DNA from: JACNKV01 sp964422145
Lineage (GTDB): Bacteria; Fidelibacterota; Marinisomatia; Marinisomatales; JACNKV01
Reading direction: 5' to 3'
Assembly (NCBI GenBank): GCA_964422145.1
Contig: CAYQZV010000019.1
Coordinates: 1 to 41,076, forward strand
Length of the DNA: 41,076 nucleotides
Shown here: piece by piece, positions 23,299-32,577 of the stretch
Layout of the letters: the number at the start of each line of letters is the position of its first letter
Numbering within the stretch: position 1 is the first letter of the stretch
The notes under the pieces: generated by a model
What the model saw: only the letters and a program-made list of their open reading frames with translations
Database searches by the model: none
Told to the model about the DNA's origin: nothing
Program-made: the position numbers and the translations under genes

Positions 23299-24255
23299 CT
23301 AAACCTTGAATGGGGACTTTCCATCGGTATCCAAATGAACTAACCTCCCATGCCGAAAAGGTTTGGCGTAACCTTCTAATATCAATTCAAGGTCATTTGT
23401 AACGCCTGTCAATTTTCCTTCGGCGATCATTGTTGCTTTTTCACCAACACCATCGCTGTAGAGTCTGACATTCTTCCCTCGAAACGATAGCCGATTATTG
23501 TAAAACGTAAATATCTTATCAACAGATTGACCTCGAACGGAACAATAATTGGTCATCAATTTATTCAAAACGTTCTGCAGCAGAAGTCGGTAATCAAGTT
23601 TTTCAGGCGCAAGAATTTCATTCAGCGAACTGATCTTCGGTGAATAAATATCTCTTTTGATGTCTGGTGTATTTTCTACGTTTAATCCTATACCCAAAAC
23701 AGCACTGTTTACTGTTGATCCGGATGTTAACGTATGCGCCAGAACACCGCAGGCTTTAGCCTGATGGATCAATATATCATTTACCCACTTAAAAGAAGCT
23801 GCATTTTTCAAAGATGGAATCTCATCTAATGCTTCAACTACAGAAACAGCTGACATCGCTAAAAAGATTGAATGAAATTGCTGGATTTCCGTCCTTGGGT
23901 TAAATAGCACAGATAAATGAATATTCCCAAGTTTCGCTTCCCATGGACGGTTCCTAAATCCATGAAATTTTTTCCCCGATCCTGCAAAACACATAATTTT
24001 ATCCGGTAGGTCTGGTATCTCATGAGCTGATTCGATTAAAACATCATATTGAGATTGTTCAGCGACTTCGGTGACGAAGGTATAATTCCAAGGCTCGTCT
24101 GATGACATCTCTCCAATGAATATCTTTTTAAGGGGGAATAACTTCTCCGTTAGCGATTTCATCGAATTAGATAAAGAATACTCCGGATTGAACCAGCGGA
24201 TGTCATCCAACAATACGCCGGATGCATATGTTTTATCATCTGTGATTACTATCAT
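23299..24255 (-). CDS. biotin--protein ligase-like protein, divergent
   Basis: 318 residues. The central part matches the biotin/lipoate ligase fold: GSGKKFHGFRNRPWEAKLG (92-110, where biotin ligases have GRGRxGRxW), NIHLSVLFNP, FKWVNDILI (KWPND motif with the catalytic Lys), CGVLAHT (GGILxE motif) and VLGIGLNVENTP. The Arg residues of GRGR, which bind biotinyl-AMP, are largely changed. The first 85 residues match nothing I recognise and contain no helix-turn-helix, so a BirA-type repressor role is unlikely. It is transcribed opposite to the phosphonate genes and divergent from maeB. A lipoate or other ligase of the same fold is possible. Confidence 0.62.
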   Translation of the reverse strand: MIVITDDKTYASGVLLDDIRWFNPEYSLSNSMKSLTEKLFPLKKIFIGEMSSDEPWNYTFVTEVAEQSQYDVLIESAHEIPDLPDKIMCFAGSGKKFHGFRNRPWEAKLGNIHLSVLFNPRTEIQQFHSIFLAMSAVSVVEALDEIPSLKNAASFKWVNDILIHQAKACGVLAHTLTSGSTVNSAVLGIGLNVENTPDIKRDIYSPKISSLNEILAPEKLDYRLLLQNVLNKLMTNYCSVRGQSVDKIFTFYNNRLSFRGKNVRLYSDGVGEKATMIAEGKLTGVTNDLELILEGYAKPFRHGRLVHLDTDGKSPFKV

Positions 24256-24308
24256 TTATAGTTTGAATATCCAGTTTTATGATGTCAATTTATCGCAAGA
24301 AATAAAAA

Positions 24309-24324
24309 AAGACAATTTTGTCTT
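24309..24324. promoter_or_regulatory. palindrome in the biotin ligase-maeB divergent gap
   Basis: AAGACAA (24309-24315) and TTGTCTT (24318-24324) form a perfect inverted repeat with a two-base centre, flanked by A7 on the left. It is 54 bases upstream of the minus-strand ligase start, close to a TTGACA (24283-24288 on the minus strand) that could be its -35 box. It may be an operator or a weak hairpin. The rest of the gap 24325-24436 is AT-rich with a tandem TTGCA-AAATTT motif near 24338-24363. Confidence 0.35.
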
Positions 24325-24436
24325 GTTTTGGTGGCATTGCATAAATTTGTTGCAATAAATTTACGCTAGAATTGCGAAGGAATTTTAACGAATTATCAGG
24401 ACATATTCCCCATAAAAAATGGTAAAATCGCGATAA

Positions 24437-24476
24437 TGAGTCATTCCTTGACTCAAATAAAGCATTAATTCATATT
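24437..24476 (+). promoter_or_regulatory. probable maeB promoter with overlapping inverted repeat
   Basis: TTGACT (24448-24453), a 17-base spacer and CATATT (24471-24476) make a reasonable sigma-70 promoter 75 bases before maeB. A perfect 7-bp inverted repeat, TGAGTCA (24437-24443) and TGACTCA (24449-24455), overlaps the -35 box and could be an operator. An AGGAG ribosome-binding site lies just before the maeB ATG. Confidence 0.5.
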
Positions 24477-24551
24477 CATCTTTTTAATTTCATTTAATAT
24501 TTTTCCAAATCCCAAATTCTACCCCCATAAAATAATAGGAGTAATCTTTCA

Positions 24552-26798
24552 ATGATCACAAAAAAACAAGCCCTTGAATATCATCAAAATGACCGTCCAG
24601 GAAAGATAGAAGTTGTTTCAACAAAACCGTGCATAACACAGGATGATCTGTCCATGGCGTACACTCCCGGTGTCGCTGAGCCTTGCAGAGAAATAGCTGA
24701 TGATCCGTCTAAAGCTAATTTATATACCGCAAAATCTAATTTGGTCGCTGTTATCTCGAATGGAACAGCCGTTCTAGGTTTGGGTGATATCGGTGCATTA
24801 GCCGGAAAACCTGTAATGGAAGGAAAAGGCATTTTGTTCAAACGATTCGCTGATATCGATGTGTTTGATATCGAGTTGGATTCTCATAATGTTGATCAAA
24901 TTATAGACGCTGTTAAGTTAATGGAACCGACATTTGGCGGAATCAATTTAGAAGATATAAAAGCGCCTGAATGTTTCGAAATTGAGGAACGGCTTATCAA
25001 AGAAATGAATATCCCTGTGTTCCATGACGATCAGCACGGAACAGCCATCATTTCGGCCGCTGCACTGATCAATGCCGCTGAACTTGCGAATAAGAAAATG
25101 GAAGATCTCCGTCTCGTCATCAGCGGTGCGGGTGCATCTGCGATTGCCTGTGCTACTCATTATCTGCGATTTGGAGTCAAACGTGAAAATGTGATTCTGT
25201 GCGACAGCAGAGGTGTGGTGTATAAAGGTCGAAAAGAAGGCATGAATAAATATAAAGCCTTTTTTGCAGTTGATACTGACTTAAGAACTATAGAAGAAGC
25301 AATGAATGGAGCCGATGTTTTTGTTGGGCTGTCCAAAGCAGGTTTAATCACTAAAAATATGATTCGATCGATGGCTGAAAACCCCATTGTTTTTGCCATG
25401 GCAAATCCCGATCCTGAAATTACCTATCCTGATGCAAAAGACGCACGGGACGATGTAATCATGGCGACTGGTAGGTCTGACTATCCCAACCAAGTGAATA
25501 ATGTTTTAGGGTTTCCATTCATCTTTCGCGGAGCACTAGATGTCCATGCAAAAGCAATCAATGATGAAATGAAAATTGCGGCATCTTTATCTTTAGCTGA
25601 ACTAGCAAAAGAAGATATCCCGGATGAAGTGGTTGATGCATACGGATTGGAACACATGGAATTCGGTCGGGAGTATATTATTCCTAAACCGTTTGATCCG
25701 CGCGTTTTGATTTGGGAAGCAAGTGCTGTTGCCAAAGCCGCCATGGATACGGGTGTTGCCGGTAAAATTATCGACATTGATGAATACAGAGATAAATTGG
25801 AAGCTCGGCTAGGTAAAAGCCGGGAATTAATGAGAAGCATCATGAATAAGGCCCGGAAAAATCCCAAGAGGATCGTCTTTCCTGAGGGAGAAAGTGATCG
25901 TATCATCCGAGCCAGCAGCCAGATCGTCTCGGAGGGCATCGCAAAACCGATTCTTTTGGGTCATCCGAAAAATATCAAAGAAAATGCTGAACGGCTGCAC
26001 ATCAATCTAGATGGAGTTGAAATATTCCATCCAACTCAAAGTCCGAAACATTCCGAATACTATACAGAATATTACCGGCTGCGCCAACGGAAAGGAATGA
26101 CACGGAGACGAGCAGGTGAGCTCATGAAACGAGCGAACTATTTCGGTCCGATGATGGTTCACATGGGTGACGCGGACGGAATGGTTTCCGGAATCGCGCA
26201 GTATTATTCAGATACGCTGAGACCTGCTTTACAGATCTTGAAACCCAGAAAAGGAATCTCCCGCGTAGTGGGGATGTACATTTTGGCGTTCAAGAATAAA
26301 ATCAAATTGTTTGCTGACGTTACCGTGAATATGGACTCAAATGCTGAAGGACTGGCTGAGACAACTATCCTTGCGGCTGAAGAAGCCATCAAACTGGGAA
26401 TCGAACCTCGAATTGCGTTATTAAGTCCGAGCAACTTCGGCAGCGTGTCAGACCCAAGAGCCAGCATGGTGAAAAAAGCAGTTGAGATTGTCAGAGAGAA
26501 AGCTCCTGAATTAATTGTTGACGGTGAAATGCATGCTGATATTGCCGTTTCGACCAAACTGTTAAAAGAACATTTTCCATTTTCAAAACTTCAAGAAGAA
26601 GCAAATGTACTCATCTTTCCGGATTTAACATCCGGGAATATCGCCTACAAACTTTTGAAACAATTGGCAAATGCGAAAGCAATCGGTCCCGTTTTACTTG
26701 GGCTGTCGAAACCAGTTCATCTGCTTCAATTCTCAGAGAGCACCGTCGAAGATGTTGTCAACATGACAGCAATTGCCGTAAATGATGTGCAGGATTAA
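24552..26798 (+). CDS. maeB: NADP-dependent malic enzyme with C-terminal phosphotransacetylase-like domain
   Basis: Oxidative decarboxylation of malate to pyruvate with NADPH formation. 748 residues. The malic enzyme domain (about 1-420) has SMAYTPGVAEPC, NGTAVLGLGDIGALAGKPV, VFHDDQHGTAI and the cofactor loop VISGAGASAIACA. The C-terminal domain (about 430-748) has the phosphate acetyltransferase fold: RIVFPEGESDR, MVSGIAQYYSDTLRP, DPRASMVKKA, DGEMHADIAVS and LIFPDLTSGNIAYKL. In E. coli MaeB this domain is regulatory (acetyl-CoA sensing). Monocistronic, with its own promoter. Confidence 0.97.
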   Translation: MITKKQALEYHQNDRPGKIEVVSTKPCITQDDLSMAYTPGVAEPCREIADDPSKANLYTAKSNLVAVISNGTAVLGLGDIGALAGKPVMEGKGILFKRFADIDVFDIELDSHNVDQIIDAVKLMEPTFGGINLEDIKAPECFEIEERLIKEMNIPVFHDDQHGTAIISAAALINAAELANKKMEDLRLVISGAGASAIACATHYLRFGVKRENVILCDSRGVVYKGRKEGMNKYKAFFAVDTDLRTIEEAMNGADVFVGLSKAGLITKNMIRSMAENPIVFAMANPDPEITYPDAKDARDDVIMATGRSDYPNQVNNVLGFPFIFRGALDVHAKAINDEMKIAASLSLAELAKEDIPDEVVDAYGLEHMEFGREYIIPKPFDPRVLIWEASAVAKAAMDTGVAGKIIDIDEYRDKLEARLGKSRELMRSIMNKARKNPKRIVFPEGESDRIIRASSQIVSEGIAKPILLGHPKNIKENAERLHINLDGVEIFHPTQSPKHSEYYTEYYRLRQRKGMTRRRAGELMKRANYFGPMMVHMGDADGMVSGIAQYYSDTLRPALQILKPRKGISRVVGMYILAFKNKIKLFADVTVNMDSNAEGLAETTILAAEEAIKLGIEPRIALLSPSNFGSVSDPRASMVKKAVEIVREKAPELIVDGEMHADIAVSTKLLKEHFPFSKLQEEANVLIFPDLTSGNIAYKLLKQLANAKAIGPVLLGLSKPVHLLQFSESTVEDVVNMTAIAVNDVQD

Positions 26799-26906
26799 CG
26801 GCAGTAAAACGGACGGTATTTATTACTAATATTCTGAAGATTTACATTCTTCGGGTCTAAGTTGAGTTCAGTTTGTCAATCGGCAAAAACTGACGTATTT
26901 TATTTC

Positions 26907-28604
26907 ATGATTATTCGACATAAAATACTCCAAACAGCCATGATAATATTCACATGGTTTTCTATTTCATTCGGAACTGAGATCGATAACGATGTTTTTT
27001 CGGTCGGTAAACGGAATGACGGGACTATCCACGCATGGGTGATGTTTAAAGATAAGAATGTCACTCAGCATGAATTGTCAGCCAAACTTAGCGATGCGGA
27101 ATCTCAACTGGATTTCAGAACAAAATACCGTCGATCGAAGGTAAGACAGAACACGTTAGTAGATGAAAAGGACATCCCTGTAAGTCAAGACTATATTCAA
27201 TTGGTAAAAGACCAATCATGTACAATTCGGGTCGTATCAAAATGGCTGAATGCCGTGTCAGTTGAAGGGACATCGGACGCAATATATCGACTGAGTGAGT
27301 TGGAATGTGTTGAGAAAATCCGTCCGGTTCTTGCCGGAAAACGAAGGGAAGACATCCTCAATCAGGAAAGGACCCATCTTTCAGCGCGAACCAGTACATT
27401 TTACGGGTCATCGTTTGCACAATTAAATCAGATCAATGTGATTGAGGCTCATGAAGCCGGATACACAGGTCAGGGTGTCATTGTTCTAATGCTCGACACT
27501 GGGTATTATAAAGATCACGAAGCGATCCAAAACGATAAGATCATAGGAGAATGGGATTTTATCAATAACGATAGTGAAACGCAAAATGAAATTGATGACC
27601 CGACAAGCCAGCATAATCATGGGACATACACTTTATCAGCTTTGGGCGGCAGAAAAGATAGTGTGTTAATTGGTCCTGCGTATAATTCAGAATTTCTGTT
27701 GGCAAAGACCGAAGATGTTGCAGACGAACAACCGATCGAAGAAGATTATTATGTCGCAGGATTGGAATGGGGAGAAGCCAATGGAGCCGATATTGCATCA
27801 TCATCCCTGGGATATATCGATTGGTATCAAATGAGTGATTTAGACGGATTAACAGCTGTGACGACCATCGCAGTTAATCAAGCGATTGAAAATGGAATGA
27901 TCATAACAACCGCTGCGGGGAATTCAGGAGCATCAGGAATCATTGCACCTGCTGATGCATTCGATGTGATTACCTGCGGTGCTGTAGATTCATTGGGAGA
28001 GATCGCATCCTTCAGCTCATGGGGTCCTACTGCCGACGGAAGGATCAAACCGGAGCTATGTGCCCGCGGAGTTTATACGTATTGTGCGGGAGCTTACTTC
28101 CCAGAATATTATTTGGAAGCGAATGGAACATCTCTATCCACACCATTAATTGGCGGTGCGTGTGCAGTGATATTAAGCGCTCGTCCGGATTGGACTCCGT
28201 CGATGGTACGCGAAGCGTTGATGATGACAGCTGATCATTCTGAAAGTCCCAATAATCAATACGGGTGGGGAATTATTGATGTCATGGCAGCCATCAACTA
28301 CACAGGATTTGCATCCATCGCAGAGAGCGACCCTGTTCCTACTCGTTTTGCCATCACCGATCCATTCCCGAATCCGTTCAATTCAACCGTTAGTTTCTCA
28401 GTCATGATTCAAGAAGAGGGGGATTTGATTGTGGATATGATCAATATTCGAGGAGAAGTGATTGAAACATTATGGAATGGATTTGTCAGAACTGGATATC
28501 ATGATCACACATGGGAATCAGATCAGACATCCAGCGGTATGTTTTTTATCCGAGCAACATTGAATAATCAAACATCGGTGCGGAAAATATCATTGATCAA
28601 ATAA
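26907..28604 (+). CDS. secreted subtilisin-like (S8) protease with C-terminal sorting tail
   Basis: 565 residues from ATG 26907; the frame is open from 26862, but the inner ATG opens directly on a signal peptide (hydrophobic 7-21, likely cut near SFG). A propeptide-like region (25-165) precedes the catalytic domain with Asp197 (VIVLMLDTGY), His238 (HNHGTY), the oxyanion Asn in AAGNSGASG and Ser409 (NGTSLSTP). The last 85 residues carry DPFPNPFNSTVSF and end in SLIK, a beta-sandwich tail used for type IX-like secretion and surface attachment in FCB bacteria. Probably a surface or secreted protease. No good ribosome-binding site is visible. Confidence 0.92.
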   Translation: MIIRHKILQTAMIIFTWFSISFGTEIDNDVFSVGKRNDGTIHAWVMFKDKNVTQHELSAKLSDAESQLDFRTKYRRSKVRQNTLVDEKDIPVSQDYIQLVKDQSCTIRVVSKWLNAVSVEGTSDAIYRLSELECVEKIRPVLAGKRREDILNQERTHLSARTSTFYGSSFAQLNQINVIEAHEAGYTGQGVIVLMLDTGYYKDHEAIQNDKIIGEWDFINNDSETQNEIDDPTSQHNHGTYTLSALGGRKDSVLIGPAYNSEFLLAKTEDVADEQPIEEDYYVAGLEWGEANGADIASSSLGYIDWYQMSDLDGLTAVTTIAVNQAIENGMIITTAAGNSGASGIIAPADAFDVITCGAVDSLGEIASFSSWGPTADGRIKPELCARGVYTYCAGAYFPEYYLEANGTSLSTPLIGGACAVILSARPDWTPSMVREALMMTADHSESPNNQYGWGIIDVMAAINYTGFASIAESDPVPTRFAITDPFPNPFNSTVSFSVMIQEEGDLIVDMINIRGEVIETLWNGFVRTGYHDHTWESDQTSSGMFFIRATLNNQTSVRKISLIK

Positions 28605-28689
28605 GCGTTCAGAATCAGAAAGATTTGAAATAATAGCTTGCCTCCTCTTTAAAATACTCTGAAATTGATAACTGGAAAGATTTCATTTC

Positions 28690-30459
28690 ATGAGGATATT
28701 AAGAAATATTTTAGTCTTTGTTTCGATTATTTCTTTGGTCGAACAGACTACCGCTAAAAATGCTGACCTCGTTGCACTTGCATTATACGAAGGCGCAGAA
28801 TCAATCCTGCTTGTTTGGGATGCTCCCGAAAATACCCTTCCAGTTCAAACGATTATTTATCGAAAAGCGGACTTTCAGTCTCCATTCCAAAAACTAACAG
28901 AATTAACCGAAGCGGTAACCCGATACTGTGATCATGATCTTGAGAATGGACATCGTTATTTTTATATGATTGAATTGATGGATGAATCTGGAGACAAGTT
29001 TGTGTCAGAAAAAGAGATTCCTCCTTTTGGCCGATTGCTGCCACAGCAAGACCCGATTGATGAAGTAAAGTTATTGAGAACAAAAACTCAAACTGTAACC
29101 GTCGAAGATGTTTATCACTACATTCTTTCATCGAGTATCAAATCGCAATTTCCTTCATTTGATCCGAAAGATACCAATGAATTGACGCATTTTATTCAAG
29201 GTCGGATGTTATATAAACATCCATGGATCAACTTATTTATACGAAATGATTTTAATCGGTACACTCCATTCAATCAACTTCAAAACCACGTATCATTCCT
29301 GTCTGAGTTAACGCAGATTTGTAAAGGTGTAGAACCATTTGTTCGGAATAAAGTATTGTTAACACCCAAAGAATGGGAAGAGAGTCTTAAACAAGCGGAT
29401 ATTCATGTACAAAATCGACTTGATGAGTTGTCCAATTCATTTTCGGATGAAGTTGAGTTTTATCAAACATTGCCGCCATTATGGATAACACAATTTATTT
29501 CGAGTGAAGCGAAGAACAGACTCCAAATATTAGTGATCAATCCTGATACTGATGGAGAGGATTTTGTGTTATCCTATGGGGATGAACATATCACTATTCC
29601 GATTGATCCAGTCACAAAAAGAGGAGACTCATTTTACATCCAAATTCCATCCGAATGGAAGGATGTTCGTTTAATGTCGCAGGGACGTGTTTATCAATCT
29701 GTTCCGATAACAATTGATGAAGGTTACACCATTTCACTGGATGGAGAATTTTATACAGATTTAGAAGAATCAACCGTCTATGAGAAGCATCCTGTTTGGA
29801 TCAATGAGTGGCAGGTTGTGCCGTCAGAAAATCAATGGTCGGTTGAACTTGTCGGGGAGTTTAACCCTGAAACAAGCTATCGTGTTTATCTCGAAGATGA
29901 AGTTTTGTGGGAGATCAATCCAACTTATATTGACGAAACAATGTTTATAGATTCAACCTTCTCTATAGACATTTTGGAAGAGTCGTCTGCATGGATTCAC
30001 TTAAAGGTCGAATCACCTGATGGTGAGCGAGTTATTGAAAGCAAATATCTTGACAAAAACACTGCGGTATTTCAAGGAAGAAATCCCGACGGCGGAAAAT
30101 GGTATAACGATCAGCCGACGACACTGGGGAAATCCAATCTACTGACGAAGAATGATGCTGAAGCGGTTTTCGTCCCTGAGATTTTTGCACTGTATCAAAA
30201 TTATCCCAACCCGTTTAATCGTGGAACAACGATTTTCTTTGACATGATTGAACCGGCGATGGTTGACTTGTATATCACGGATGCAACCGGCCGGATCATC
30301 GAAATTTTTCTTGAAGATGAAATGCTTTCGAAGGGTCCGTATCAGTATCAATGGGAAGCGTTTCAAATATCCAGCGGTGTGTACTTTATAACATTGGTTG
30401 CTGCCGTGGATGATTATCCTCCTGTTGTTTTCAGCCGTAAAATGATCTACTTAAAATAA
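28690..30459 (+). CDS. exported protein with fibronectin-like N-terminus and C-terminal sorting tail, unknown function
   Basis: 589 residues. Signal peptide 1-22 (MRILRNILVFVSIISLVEQT). Residues about 25-105 resemble an Ig/fibronectin III module (ILLVWDAPE, TIIYRKAD, HRYFYMIEL). The long middle has no recognisable enzyme motif. The end, ALYQNYPNPFNRGTTIFF through SSGVYFITL to KMIYLK, is a classic sorting tail of the same kind as in the upstream protease. It may share the protease's transcript (85-base gap). Possibly a surface protein or a cargo/substrate partner of the protease; the function is not known. Confidence 0.8.
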   Translation: MRILRNILVFVSIISLVEQTTAKNADLVALALYEGAESILLVWDAPENTLPVQTIIYRKADFQSPFQKLTELTEAVTRYCDHDLENGHRYFYMIELMDESGDKFVSEKEIPPFGRLLPQQDPIDEVKLLRTKTQTVTVEDVYHYILSSSIKSQFPSFDPKDTNELTHFIQGRMLYKHPWINLFIRNDFNRYTPFNQLQNHVSFLSELTQICKGVEPFVRNKVLLTPKEWEESLKQADIHVQNRLDELSNSFSDEVEFYQTLPPLWITQFISSEAKNRLQILVINPDTDGEDFVLSYGDEHITIPIDPVTKRGDSFYIQIPSEWKDVRLMSQGRVYQSVPITIDEGYTISLDGEFYTDLEESTVYEKHPVWINEWQVVPSENQWSVELVGEFNPETSYRVYLEDEVLWEINPTYIDETMFIDSTFSIDILEESSAWIHLKVESPDGERVIESKYLDKNTAVFQGRNPDGGKWYNDQPTTLGKSNLLTKNDAEAVFVPEIFALYQNYPNPFNRGTTIFFDMIEPAMVDLYITDATGRIIEIFLEDEMLSKGPYQYQWEAFQISSGVYFITLVAAVDDYPPVVFSRKMIYLK

Positions 30460-30477
30460 ATCAATGACGAACAACCA

Positions 30478-31176
30478 ATGATAAAACATGCTGTAAAATC
30501 CATTCGATCCTTAATGCTGATTCTTGTCATTTTCTATGCGTTTATCCTCTCAGGATGTGCTTCTCATCCTGCGGTGGGATCGGGACGAATGGAAAAGGGA
30601 GAAAAGCAATATGGCTATGCCGTCGCGGCTGAAAACTTCCCGTTTCCGTATCTTTGGTATCGGTATGGAATCAGTTCATACAGCAACATTGGTTTGCGGG
30701 TCGGCGTGCCGATTTACGGTTCCGGTATTGATTACAGTAGGGTTGTTTTTTCTCGAAAAGACCGCTGGGATGTCATCAATCTAGCCATGAGTGTGAACCC
30801 AAATTATAACATGGATTTCACGTACTACAAGTTTCGTCAGCGAACGATGATGAATAAAACGATGTTGTCGTGGTGGGGGATTCGCTGGATGTATATTCAA
30901 AACGGTATTATTGACGGACAGAGTTCACGAATCGGTATTCTGCTTGGCGGAAAACCGGGAGATTTTGGATATGAGATCGGTTATTTTCACGATTTTAATT
31001 CCATGCCGATCAGTTCATTATTCGATCTGACATGGAAATATGATGATCCTGAAAATGTTGCACGATACGGTGACACACCTCATTCTGTAAAGGACTTTTA
31101 TGGGTTGCCGTCGGAATATTCGCGATTAACGGGAATATCCATCCAACTATTCATGACATTGAATTCTAAAAAGTAA
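30478..31176 (+). CDS. lipoprotein of unknown function
   Basis: 232 residues with a lipoprotein signal: hydrophobic LMLILVIFYAFI followed by the lipobox LSGC (Cys27). The mature part is rich in Tyr, Trp and Gly with alternating segments (YGYAVAAENFPFPYLWYRYG, NIGLRVGVPIYGSG, SRIGILLGGKPGDFGYEIGY), which suggests a small outer-membrane-associated beta structure. No family recognised. It starts 18 bases after the sorting-tail protein and may belong to the same envelope unit. Confidence 0.75.
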   Translation: MIKHAVKSIRSLMLILVIFYAFILSGCASHPAVGSGRMEKGEKQYGYAVAAENFPFPYLWYRYGISSYSNIGLRVGVPIYGSGIDYSRVVFSRKDRWDVINLAMSVNPNYNMDFTYYKFRQRTMMNKTMLSWWGIRWMYIQNGIIDGQSSRIGILLGGKPGDFGYEIGYFHDFNSMPISSLFDLTWKYDDPENVARYGDTPHSVKDFYGLPSEYSRLTGISIQLFMTLNSKK

Positions 31177-31191
31177 AACCACACAACACCT

Positions 31192-31668
31192 ATGGACCCC
31201 AAAAATAAGAAAACGATTTTACAGAAGATTCCATCCGGATTATATATTGTAACGAGTATAAATGAAGGGAAACCTTCAGCGGCTGTTGTTTCTTTTTTAA
31301 CGCAATCTTCCATCCATCCGCCTTTGATCACGATGGCATTAAGAGAAGGATCAGACATTTATAAGACTGTAAAAGTTGTAAATAATTGTGCGATTCATTT
31401 CCCTGCAAAAACCCAGCAAAATTTCACTGCTTCGTTTTTTAAGATCAAAGACTGCGATTCATCCCACATCAATTCATATGAATATTCTGTCAGCGAACGC
31501 GGAAATCCGATTTTGAAAGATATTCCGATGGTTCTTGAAGTAGAAGTCAAGGAAGAGTCCTTGATCGGGGACCACCATATTTTCATTTGTGAGGTTGTCG
31601 AAGCCATTCTTCACAAAGATGATGAAGCCCTGTGGATGAGTCATACAAAATGGAAATATGGTGGATAG
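31192..31668 (+). CDS. flavin reductase-like FMN-binding protein
   Basis: 158 residues of the flavin reductase (split-barrel, FMN-binding) domain: IPSGLYIVTS, SFLTQSSIHPPLITMAL, NNCAIHF, SFF, GDHHIFICEVVEAI and the C-terminal WKYGG typical of the family. No partner oxygenase lies nearby, so a specific role cannot be given; it may supply reduced flavin or act on a flavin-dependent substrate. The open frame of the next gene overlaps its end, but that gene's likely start lies after its stop. Confidence 0.85.
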   Translation: MDPKNKKTILQKIPSGLYIVTSINEGKPSAAVVSFLTQSSIHPPLITMALREGSDIYKTVKVVNNCAIHFPAKTQQNFTASFFKIKDCDSSHINSYEYSVSERGNPILKDIPMVLEVEVKEESLIGDHHIFICEVVEAILHKDDEALWMSHTKWKYGG

Positions 31669-31694
31669 TTCATTCGGTAAACTGTAGGGAAAAA

Positions 31695-32558
31695 ATGAAA
31701 ATTGGCGATTACACACTTTACAGTATAGAAACGAGCAAATTCGGGCTTGACGGCGGAGCAATGTTCGGGATTATCCCAAAACCGCTATGGGAGAAAGAAA
31801 ATCCTGCTGATGCAAAAAACCGGATTGAAATGGTGACGAGATCACTTCTGTTGGAAAGTGATGACAGAAAGATCTTGATCGATACCGGGAACGGCACCAA
31901 ATGGAAAGAAAAATTTAAGGCGATTTACAATATAGATACTGACTCCGTCAATCTAAAAAATAGTCTGAAAAAAGTTGGTTTGTCTCCGGAAGACATCACA
32001 GATGTGATCTGCTCTCACCTGCATTTTGATCATGTCGGTGGAAATACCGAGATAAAAGATGAACAAATTGTTTCTGCCTTTCCCAATGCAAATTTCTGGA
32101 TTCATGAAAAGAACTGGATTTTAGCCAACTCGCCCGGTGAAAAAGACCAGGGGAGTTTTATGGAAACCGATTGGAAAGTGCTTGCGGAAAATGATCAGAT
32201 TAGATTCATCAAGGATACGCCTGAATTTCCGGATCGATATTCACTTTTACCGAATGTTGATGTGATGATCAGTCATGGACATACAACCGGGCAGCTGATC
32301 CCGGTGATCTTCGATGGCGAAAAAACGCTGGTATATACAGCGGATCTGATTCCGACATCTTCACATATCCCGATTCCTTGGATCATGGCTTACGATATAA
32401 TGCCGATGACAACCATCCAAGAGAAAAAACAACTTTTGGATTTAGCGCAGAAGGAAGGCTGGATATTCTTTTTTGAACATGATGCGAATATTAAAGCATG
32501 CACTATCGGTTTTGACGGTAAACACTTTCATAAAAATCAAATCATACATTTCAACTAA
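31695..32558 (+). CDS. metallo-beta-lactamase-fold hydrolase (YtnP/AHL lactonase-like)
   Basis: 287 residues from ATG 31695, preceded by AGGGA; the frame is open from 31632, but that start would overlap the flavin reductase gene. Metal motifs: SHLHFDHVGG (HxHxDH), SHGHTTGQ, the bridging Asp in YTADLIP and a late His in FFEHD. The N-terminal pattern (GGAMFGIIPKPLW, SLLLESDDRKILIDTGNG) is typical of the branch that includes lactonases such as YtnP. Substrate unknown. It leads a likely operon with the receiver-like gene and nth. Confidence 0.85.
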   Translation: MKIGDYTLYSIETSKFGLDGGAMFGIIPKPLWEKENPADAKNRIEMVTRSLLLESDDRKILIDTGNGTKWKEKFKAIYNIDTDSVNLKNSLKKVGLSPEDITDVICSHLHFDHVGGNTEIKDEQIVSAFPNANFWIHEKNWILANSPGEKDQGSFMETDWKVLAENDQIRFIKDTPEFPDRYSLLPNVDVMISHGHTTGQLIPVIFDGEKTLVYTADLIPTSSHIPIPWIMAYDIMPMTTIQEKKQLLDLAQKEGWIFFFEHDANIKACTIGFDGKHFHKNQIIHFN

Positions 32559-32577
32559 TAAATTAATCGAGAACAAA

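Noticed and set aside
26832..26856. Terminator hairpin after maeB (CTGAAGA/TCTTCGG)
   Set aside because: A 7-bp stem is possible, but no T-run follows, so intrinsic termination is not supported.
31632..31694. Earlier start for the metallo-beta-lactamase-fold gene overlapping the flavin reductase gene
   Set aside because: The 21 added residues are unlike the family N-terminus, and ATG 31695 has AGGGA at good spacing.
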